In this document: in pieces, positions 50,495 through 54,812 of the stretch
Numbering within the stretch: the first letter of the stretch is position 1
How the letters are laid out: every line of letters starts with the position of its first letter
Source: Deltaproteobacteria bacterium HGW-Deltaproteobacteria-4
GTDB taxonomy: Bacteria > Desulfobacterota > Desulfuromonadia > Desulfuromonadales > UBA2197
Reading direction: 5' to 3'
Assembly: GCA_002841765.1 (NCBI GenBank)
Contig: PHAV01000018.1
Location: 1-54,812, forward strand
Length of the DNA stretch: 54,812 nucleotides
The notes under the pieces: generated by a model
The model's input: only the letters and a program-made list of their open reading frames with translations
The model's database searches: none
Told to the model about the DNA's origin: nothing
Made by a program: the position numbers and the translations under genes

Positions 50495-51883
50495 ATGACA
50501 AGAATGAACCGAATCCGTATCAAAGAACTCCTGGCCGGGACGTCGAGTCAACCCGCCGTTACTGTCTGCGGCTGGGTACGGACCATTCGTCGCGGCAAAG
50601 AGGTCGCCTTTATCGAGCTCAACGACGGCTCGTGTCTGACCTCGTTACAGATCGTCGCCGCTCCTGATCTGGCCGGCCTCAATGCGGCCGGCCTCGGCAC
50701 CGGCGCCTGTCTGTCGGTGCAGGGGGAACTCCTCCCCTCCCCGGCCAGCGGCCAGGCGTGGGAACTGCGCGCCACGGTTATCACCCTCCTCGGTCCGGCT
50801 GACGAGTCCTTCCCGTTGCAGAAGAAGCGGCACTCCCTCGAATATCTCCGCTCCATCGCCCATCTCCGCCCCCGCGCCAACACTTTCAGTGCCGTCTTCC
50901 GCCTGCGCAGCGCCCTCTCCTTTGCGATCCACCGCTTCTTCCGCGAGCGGGGCTTCACCTATGTCCATACGCCGATCATCACTGCCAGCGACTGTGAAGG
51001 AGCAGGGGAGCTCTTTCGCGTCACCACCCTCGACCCGCAAGCGCCGCCGCTGCGCGACGGGCAGGTCGACTGGAAAGCCGACTTCTTTGCCGAAAAGACC
51101 GGCCTCACCGTCTCCGGCCAGCTCGAAGGGGAGCTCTGCGCCCTCGCTCTCGGCGACATCTACACCTTCGGGCCGACCTTCCGCGCCGAGGATTCCCACA
51201 CCAGTCGCCATGCCGCCGAGTTCTGGATGATCGAACCGGAGATTGCCTTTGCCGACCTGATGGATGATTGCGCCCTCGCCGAAGACTTCCTCCGTTACCT
51301 CGTCACCTTTGCCCTCAACGAATGCGGCGAAGATCTGAGCTTCTTCAATGACCGCATCGAACCGGGGCTCATCGTCCGCCTCGAAGCGTTGTCCACCGCT
51401 TCCTTTGCGACCATGACCTACACTGAGGCGGTGGCGAGACTCCAGCGGAGCGGCAAATCCTTCGAATACCCGGTCGCCTGGGGCTGTGATCTGCAGAGCG
51501 AGCACGAACGCTTCCTCACTGAAGAGATCATCGGCGGACCGCTCTTTGTCACCGATTATCCGGCCGAACTCAAAGCTTTCTACATGCGTCTGAGTGACGA
51601 TCAGCGCACCGTCGCGGCGATGGATCTCTTGGTACCGCGCGTCGGAGAGATTATCGGCGGCAGTCAACGGGAAGAGCGGGAGGAGGTACTGCGGGCGCAG
51701 ATGACGAAAAAGGGGATATCACCGGAAGCGCTGTGGTGGTATCTCGACACCCGTCGCTGGGGGAGCTGTCCGCACGCCGGCTTCGGCCTCGGCTTCGAGC
51801 GGCTGATCATGTACTTGTCAGGGATGGAGAATATCCGTGACGTCATCCCCTTTCCACGCACGCCGGGGAGTGCCAAATTCTAA
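50495..51883 (+). CDS. asnS: Asparaginyl-tRNA synthetase
   Basis: 462 residues. N-terminal OB fold for the anticodon (VTVCGWVRTIRRGKEVAFIELNDGSCLTSLQIV), class II core with motif 2 FRAEDSHTSRHAAEFWMIEPE and motif 3 GFGLGFERLIMYLSGMENIRDVIPFPRTPG. These are the AsnRS forms rather than AspRS (no AspRS insertion domain). ATG 50495 has GGGAG upstream. It makes Asn-tRNA directly, so this organism need not rely solely on the amidotransferase route. Terminator follows at once. Confidence 0.96.
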   Translation: MTRMNRIRIKELLAGTSSQPAVTVCGWVRTIRRGKEVAFIELNDGSCLTSLQIVAAPDLAGLNAAGLGTGACLSVQGELLPSPASGQAWELRATVITLLGPADESFPLQKKRHSLEYLRSIAHLRPRANTFSAVFRLRSALSFAIHRFFRERGFTYVHTPIITASDCEGAGELFRVTTLDPQAPPLRDGQVDWKADFFAEKTGLTVSGQLEGELCALALGDIYTFGPTFRAEDSHTSRHAAEFWMIEPEIAFADLMDDCALAEDFLRYLVTFALNECGEDLSFFNDRIEPGLIVRLEALSTASFATMTYTEAVARLQRSGKSFEYPVAWGCDLQSEHERFLTEEIIGGPLFVTDYPAELKAFYMRLSDDQRTVAAMDLLVPRVGEIIGGSQREEREEVLRAQMTKKGISPEALWWYLDTRRWGSCPHAGFGLGFERLIMYLSGMENIRDVIPFPRTPGSAKF

Positions 51884-51886
51884 AGT

Positions 51887-51924
51887 AAAGAGGCCCGTGA
51901 ATGCAGATTCACGGGCCTCTTTTT
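51887..51924 (+). terminator. Intrinsic terminator of asnS
   Basis: 16-bp perfect stem AAAGAGGCCCGTGAAT/ATTCACGGGCCTCTTT (51887-51902 with 51907-51922), loop GCAG, T run. The reverse side has AAA and may also end the minus-strand gene at 51953. Confidence 0.92.
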
Positions 51925-51952
51925 AATCGGAAGCTAACGGGTACCTTCACCG

Positions 51953-52216
51953 TCACTTCTTCCTGGCGGACGCATGGGGTGCCTTCTTCTGCTTCTTTTT
52001 AGCAAAGGTCTTCTGCATGTTGACCTCTTCAGGAGAGAAATAGATCAGGCTATCGCGATTGAGGAGGAGATAAATCCTCCCCTCTTCCTGCCAGACCTTT
52101 TGTGCTTCGATCTTCCCGCCATCCGCCAGATAGACCGACCGCGCCAATGCCCCTGTCGCCAGAGTCGCATTCAACAACAACGCCAGTAGTAAAAGACGCC
52201 AGATTGTCCCCATCAT
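51953..52216 (-). CDS. Small secreted protein of unknown function
   Basis: 87 residues. Signal peptide (WRLLLLALLLNATLATGALA/RS), then a short beta-rich domain SVYLADGGKIEAQKVWQEEGRIYLLLNRDSLIYFSPEEV and a Lys-rich tail (KKKQKKAPHASARKK). The beta part looks like a small SH3-like or Sm-like strand set of the kind found in short periplasmic proteins of this group. AAGGAG 7-8 nt before ATG 52216 supports the start. No neighbour gives a function. Confidence 0.7.
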   Translation of the reverse strand: MMGTIWRLLLLALLLNATLATGALARSVYLADGGKIEAQKVWQEEGRIYLLLNRDSLIYFSPEEVNMQKTFAKKKQKKAPHASARKK

Positions 52217-52324
52217 CTTCTTTCTCCTTTCGTGCTAACAAAGGGCGCTGTCATCAGCGTTCTTCGATACTAACAGCTTTAAAGATTCTTTCTACCTCAA
52301 TTTTCCTTCTTTGTCGCACCTCAG

Positions 52325-52353
52325 AAAAGGCGACCGATTGGCCGCCTTTTTTT
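52325..52353. terminator. Hairpin with T/A runs, member of a local hairpin family
   Basis: AAAAGGCGACC/GGCCGCCTTTT (52325-52335 with 52340-52350), one A-C mismatch, loop GATT, T run on the plus strand and T-rich on the minus as well. It may terminate the minus-strand gene remnant at 52361-52456. Related copies are at 53096, 53322 and 54660. Confidence 0.55.
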
Positions 52354-52360
52354 GCTCTTA

Positions 52361-52456
52361 TCAGTACAATTCCGTCCCCTCCCTGATGGCCAGGTAAGCT
52401 TCATAGAGGAAGACCCGATCCCGCTTTTTGCCGCTGACATAGATTTTTCTAGATGA
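52361..52456 (-). pseudogene. C-terminal remnant of an unidentified gene
   Basis: A protein-like tail reads KIYVSGKKRDRVFLYEAYL then AIREGTELY and stop (TGA 52361-52363), with a hairpin terminator directly behind. Immediately upstream in frame is TAG (52457-52459), so no start exists and the 5' part of the gene is gone. The preserved end plus terminator suggests a truncated old gene rather than a chance frame. Family not recognised. Confidence 0.4.
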
Positions 52457-52506
52457 CTAATCGACGAATGAATGCTCCCGGTATGTGCCCCCGGCGTGGT
52501 TTACGT

Positions 52507-52512
52507 TATAAT
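52507..52512 (+). promoter_or_regulatory. -10 element of the msrA promoter
   Basis: Perfect TATAAT; the base sequence 17 bp upstream (TGTGCC) is a poor -35. Transcription would start near 52519, 29 nt before ATG 52548, with AAGGAG (52534-52539) in between. Confidence 0.45.
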
Positions 52513-52547
52513 AAATTTCAGGATAGACAGGGAAAGGAGAGACCATC

Positions 52548-53048
52548 ATGACGACGAAGGCCAACACGATTGCGGCGACGCAGGTTGCCACCCTGGCGGG
52601 CGGCTGCTTCTGGGGGATGGAGGATCTGCTGCGCCAGCAGCCGGGGGTGATCGCCACCGAAGTCGGCTACACCGGCGGCAGCGTGGCGAACGCCACCTAC
52701 CGTAACCATGAGGGGCATGCCGAGGCGGTGCGGATCGAATTCGATCCGAGCCAGACCAGCTTCGCGACGCTGCTGCGCTTCTTCTTCCGCATCCACGACC
52801 CGACGACCCGCAATCGCCAGGGGAACGATATCGGCTCCAGCTACCGCAGCGCCATCTTCTATCACGACGCCGAGCAGCAGCGGATTGCCGAGCAGATCAA
52901 GGCCGAGGTCAACGCCAGCGGCCAGTGGCAGCGGCCGATTGTGACCGAAATCGTGCCGGCCGGCCCCTGGTGGCGGGCCGAGGAGGATCATCAGGATTAC
53001 CTGGTCAAGAATCCAGGCGGGTATACCTGTCACTGGGTGCGGGAGTAA
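52548..53048 (+). CDS. msrA: Peptide methionine sulfoxide reductase MsrA
   Basis: 166 residues, normal MsrA length. Catalytic Cys in the family motif [10 protein letters not shown] (about residues 18-27), followed by [19 protein letters not shown] and [13 protein letters not shown], and IFYHDAEQQ. It reduces the S epimer of methionine sulfoxide in proteins. The catalytic residue is an ordinary Cys. A resolving Cys is near the C-terminus (YTCHW, about 162). Excellent ribosome site. No signal peptide, so cytoplasmic. Confidence 0.96.
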   Translation: MTTKANTIAATQVATLAGGCFWGMEDLLRQQPGVIATEVGYTGGSVANATYRNHEGHAEAVRIEFDPSQTSFATLLRFFFRIHDPTTRNRQGNDIGSSYRSAIFYHDAEQQRIAEQIKAEVNASGQWQRPIVTEIVPAGPWWRAEEDHQDYLVKNPGGYTCHWVRE

Positions 53049-53095
53049 GGGGGGGTGAGTCATCGCAGTGGGGAATAGCAAACCCGGAAAGAAGA

Positions 53096-53117
53096 AAGGC
53101 GGCCGATTGGCTACCTT
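53096..53117. repeat. Related hairpin after msrA
   Basis: AAGGCGGCC/GGCTACCTT (53096-53104 with 53109-53117), loop GATT; degenerate copy of the hairpin at 52325. No long T run, so it may be a weak terminator or a dispersed repeat. Confidence 0.4.
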
Positions 53118-53206
53118 AACGTACGAAATATGGGCAGTGTCCCTAATTCCCTCCCGATCGCCTTGAAGCGGGCCACCCACTCCCCCACAGTTACCGTTGG
53201 TTTCAT
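53111..53206 (-). CDS. Short open frame of 31 codons, doubtful
   Basis: Begins MKPTVTVGEWVARFKAIG and ends LPIFRTLR; AAGGAG about 8 nt upstream makes translation likely. Its last codons are encoded by a REP-like repeat (AATTAGGGACAC..., 53126-53149) that also occurs at 54695. It may be the start of a transposase or other gene cut by that repeat, or a real small peptide. Function unknown. Confidence 0.35.
   Translation of the reverse strand: MKPTVTVGEWVARFKAIGRELGTLPIFRTLR
53126..53149 (-). repeat. REP-like repeat, copy 1
   Basis: On the minus strand it reads AATTAGGGACAC then TGCCCATATTTC. The same 24 bases with 3 or 4 changes occur at 54695-54717 in the same orientation. Such GGGACA-type extragenic repeats are often linked to RAYT transposases, but none is in the window. 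Confidence 0.5.
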
Positions 53207-53321
53207 CGTTTCTTCTCCTTTGCATGTATGAGTTTTGTATATCATGGCCATGGCGAGGACAACGCTAAAGTGTGAAGTGGTAGACGGGTCAAGAAGTTTT
53301 TTAGATGTGACAAAAAACAAA

Positions 53322-53351
53322 AGACGGCCGATTGACCGCCTTCTTCGTTTT
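53322..53351. repeat. Related hairpin near the DinB-like gene
   Basis: GACGGCC GATT GACCGCC core (about 53323-53340) with two mismatches and a T-rich plus-strand tail TTCTTCGTTTTT. Third copy of the local hairpin family. No plus-strand gene directly precedes it other than msrA. Confidence 0.4.
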
Positions 53352-53404
53352 TGTATCAAGTTTGTTTCAAATGCCCAAATGTCAAGCATGACCCCTCAGG
53401 GCTC

Positions 53405-53905
53405 CTAGCCGCTGGCGGCAAGTTCCCCCAGAATCTCATGCAGATGATCGATGTGGGACTGGATGTGGAACTCCCCAAAAATCCTGATCATATCGGTCAG
53501 GGAGGGGTATTCGCCGAATGGGGTCTCTTTCAGTTCCGGGATATGAGCGGTGCGCGCCAGCTCTGTATCGGTCAACCCGGCGACTAAGCCGGCCATCTCT
53601 TCATAGTTCGCCTCACACGCTGCCAGCAGTTCGCTGTAATCCATGGCCGCCCGCTTTTCGCTATAGAACGGGTTGCCGGCATTCAGTTCGAGCAGCGGGG
53701 TCTCTTTAGCGATAAAGAGCCTGAGGAACGCCGTATGCCCTTTCCCCTCGGGACCGCTCAGATGGGAAACGATCATCCGTGGTGACCAACGGTCGCCCGG
53801 GGCTCGCGCGGCCAGCTCCTCGTCCACCGTCCGAAAGGCTTCCAGCAGCGATGCTGCCCTTTGGCGGATCATCGCCGCCAGTTCCATACCCTGTGAATTT
53901 GTCAT
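53405..53905 (-). CDS. DinB-like four-helix protein
   Basis: 166 residues. Helical bundle with the metal-ligand pattern of DinB/YfiT proteins: an early His in VSHLSGPEG (about 48) and a late pair in EFHIQSHIDHLHEIL (about 144-155). DinB-family members are putative metal-dependent hydrolases or thiol transferases, and they are damage-inducible in Bacillus. The specific substrate is unknown. AGGAGGTG just before ATG 53905 is a strong ribosome site. No clear operon partner. Confidence 0.85.
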   Translation of the reverse strand: MTNSQGMELAAMIRQRAASLLEAFRTVDEELAARAPGDRWSPRMIVSHLSGPEGKGHTAFLRLFIAKETPLLELNAGNPFYSEKRAAMDYSELLAACEANYEEMAGLVAGLTDTELARTAHIPELKETPFGEYPSLTDMIRIFGEFHIQSHIDHLHEILGELAASG

Positions 53906-54095
53906 GGTGACACCTCCTATAGTAGAGTCATGACTACAGAATCATTGTACGCCATTCCGCTCTTCGCGGCTAGAGAGGCATCATTTCCGGGGAGGGAGAA
54001 GACCGTCTGCGCATTGCGCAGACCCAGCGCGCCGTCCCTGATTTTGCGCCCCGTGATACACTCTCTGCAGAGGAGACCACAGAAGGAGGGAAGCG
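53906..54095. other. Intergenic region, divergent
   Basis: Holds the promoters of the divergent DinB-like and SRPBCC genes. A 10-bp perfect palindrome AGTCATGACT lies at 53927-53936, 20 bp upstream of the DinB-like start, and could be a regulator half-site pair. No gene. Confidence 0.3.
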
Positions 54096-54542
54096 ATGAA
54101 GCGCTACACGATTCGCCATGAAGTTGGGATCAAGGCTGCTCCGTCAGCCGTATACCAGGCGTTGACGGAGAGAGAGAAACTCGCAGGGTGGTGGACGGCC
54201 GATACCCGTGGCCGGGGGACGGCGGTCGGGGACGTTCTGGAGTTCTGGTTCGGAGAGTATTGCAAGAAGTTTGCAGTCATTGAGCTGCAAAGAGAGAGGC
54301 TCGTGCGGTGGCAGGCCCGGGATGGAGACCATGAATGGGACGGCACCGAGATCACCTTTGTCTTAAGGGCAGACGATCAACAGTGCCGGGTCGACTTCAG
54401 CCATTCGGGGTGGCGCCGGGAGGATGGCTGGCTGCCGCACACTTCGACCAAATGGGCGGTCTTCCTGTTGAGTCTCAAGGATCTGCTCGAAAAGGGGAAA
54501 GGGCAGCCGGCACCCGACGACGTGCAAGTCAACCACGACTGA
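54096..54542 (+). CDS. SRPBCC/AHSA1-like START-domain protein
   Basis: 148 residues. Typical AHSA1/SRPBCC pattern: IKAAPSAVYQALTEREKLAGWWTADTRG at the start, EFWFGEYCKKFAVIELQRERLVRWQ in the middle, and the SGW...WAVFLLSLKDLLEKG helix near the end. The fold binds a hydrophobic ligand in a cavity; relatives range from Hsp90 co-activators to stress proteins. No specific ligand can be inferred. GGAGG upstream. It is divergent from the DinB-like gene and may share its regulation. Confidence 0.9.
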   Translation: MKRYTIRHEVGIKAAPSAVYQALTEREKLAGWWTADTRGRGTAVGDVLEFWFGEYCKKFAVIELQRERLVRWQARDGDHEWDGTEITFVLRADDQQCRVDFSHSGWRREDGWLPHTSTKWAVFLLSLKDLLEKGKGQPAPDDVQVNHD

Positions 54543-54570
54543 TTCCGGTTTTGAGGGTCTCTTCCGGAGT

Positions 54571-54601
54571 GATGAAAGCCCGCTTCCATCGGGTTTTCAT
54601 C
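54571..54601. repeat. Inverted repeat after the SRPBCC gene
   Basis: GATGAAAGCCCG/CGGGTTTTCATC (about 54571-54582 with 54590-54601), one mismatch, no T run. It may be a weak terminator or mRNA 3' hairpin. Confidence 0.4.
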
Positions 54602-54659
54602 AATAACTAACATAAATTACCAACGTCCCCTCAGCATCCCGAGTTTAAGCAGAAACAGC

Positions 54660-54683
54660 AAAGGCGGCCATGTGGCCGCCTTT
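54660..54683. terminator. Hairpin, fourth member of the local family
   Basis: Perfect AAAGGCGGCC/GGCCGCCTTT (54660-54669 with 54674-54683), loop ATGT. Position suits a terminator for the SRPBCC gene, although the T run is short. Confidence 0.55.
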
Positions 54684-54694
54684 GGGTTGAAATA

Positions 54695-54717
54695 CGGGGG
54701 GTGTCCCTAATTATTCC
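54695..54717 (-). repeat. REP-like repeat, copy 2
   Basis: Minus strand AATTAGGGACAC followed by CCCCCGTATTTC. Partner of the copy at 53126. It directly abuts the putative end of the IS256-type element. Confidence 0.5.
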
Positions 54718-54754
54718 GGGCCTGTAAAGGATTTTGTGTAAATGGGTTTGTCGG
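54718..54754. mobile_element. End of an IS256-type insertion sequence
   Basis: GGGCCTGTAAAGGATTTTGTGTAAAT has the form of the terminal inverted repeat of IS256-family elements (GGxxxTGTxxAxAxxATTT-like), just outside the transposase stop. The element runs beyond the right edge of the window, so its other end and the target duplication cannot be seen. Confidence 0.5.
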
Positions 54755-54811
54755 TTAATAAGTCGGCATCCTGTCGCCGAAGATGATCGTAAACTGATTG
54801 AGTGCCGATTT
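54755..54811 (-). CDS. IS256-family transposase, C-terminal fragment at window edge
   Basis: Last 18 residues, KSALNQFTIIFGDRMPTY and TAA. The W/K-xALNQF-I-FGDR-P ending is characteristic of IS256 (mutator-type) transposases. The rest of the gene lies outside the window. Its completeness is unknown. Confidence 0.6.
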   Translation of the reverse strand, partial: KSALNQFTIIFGDRMPTY

Positions 54812-54812
54812 C

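Noticed and set aside
52548-53048. MsrA as a second selenoprotein
   Set aside because: The catalytic residue in GGCFWG is encoded by a normal Cys codon, and the frame has no internal TGA.

Overview
The window reads like chromosomal DNA of an anaerobic, metal- or electrode-respiring deltaproteobacterium of the Desulfuromonadales/Geobacterales group. The evidence is a decaheme cytochrome paired with an MtrB/PioB-type outer-membrane porin, a NapH/CcoG-like polyferredoxin, a heme operon containing a radical SAM enzyme, sigma54-type regulation, and several small Cys-rich proteins. No rRNA or tRNA gene was seen. The species cannot be told from the window.

Layout. 1-3.75 kb (minus): outer-membrane electron conduit, decaheme cytochrome plus porin; the porin frame contains one in-frame TGA followed by a hairpin that fits a bacterial SECIS. 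4.1-9.6 kb: a Zn-finger/SH3-like protein, a B12-binding radical SAM protein, a cold-shock protein, an AIM24-family protein coupled to an M48 protease, and two small Cys-rich proteins. 9.65-9.87 kb: a structured non-coding transcript. 9.9-14.1 kb (minus): a MacAB/LolCDE-like ABC exporter operon. 14.2-15.7 kb (minus): a zinc-ribbon membrane protein and a prepilin-like protein. 15.9-22.2 kb: a TolC/adaptor/RND efflux operon with two small accessory genes. 22.4-26.5 kb (minus): a heme operon (radical SAM, hemE, hemH, a 58-aa protein, marC). 26.6-36.8 kb: oligoendopeptidase F, a polyferredoxin, EttA, a poly(A) polymerase-like protein, and the MoxR/DUF58/transglutaminase set. 37-39.9 kb: a GGDEF protein, trpS and a small unknown.

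40.0-46.1 kb is the most coherent regulatory block. A sigma54-type promoter precedes a coiled-coil lipoprotein, two L,D-transpeptidases and an unknown secreted protein; these are followed by a histidine kinase and an NtrC-type response regulator that carries the GAFTGA loop. The natural reading is an envelope-responsive two-component/sigma54 circuit controlling peptidoglycan cross-linking. 46.1-51.9 kb: an MTHFR-like gene and an M16 protease transcribed from overlapping face-to-face promoters, then an LpxL-type acyltransferase, ilvE and asnS. 52-54.8 kb is a looser region with msrA, a DinB-like protein, an SRPBCC protein, gene remnants, repeated hairpins, a REP-like repeat in two copies, and the end of an IS256-family transposase running off the right edge.

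The observations most worth following are the possible selenocysteine (or nonsense) codon in the porin, the structured RNA at 9.68-9.87 kb, the sigma54/L,D-transpeptidase circuit, and the symmetric divergent promoter at 46.87 kb. Gene calls rest on motif recognition by eye. No database search was run.
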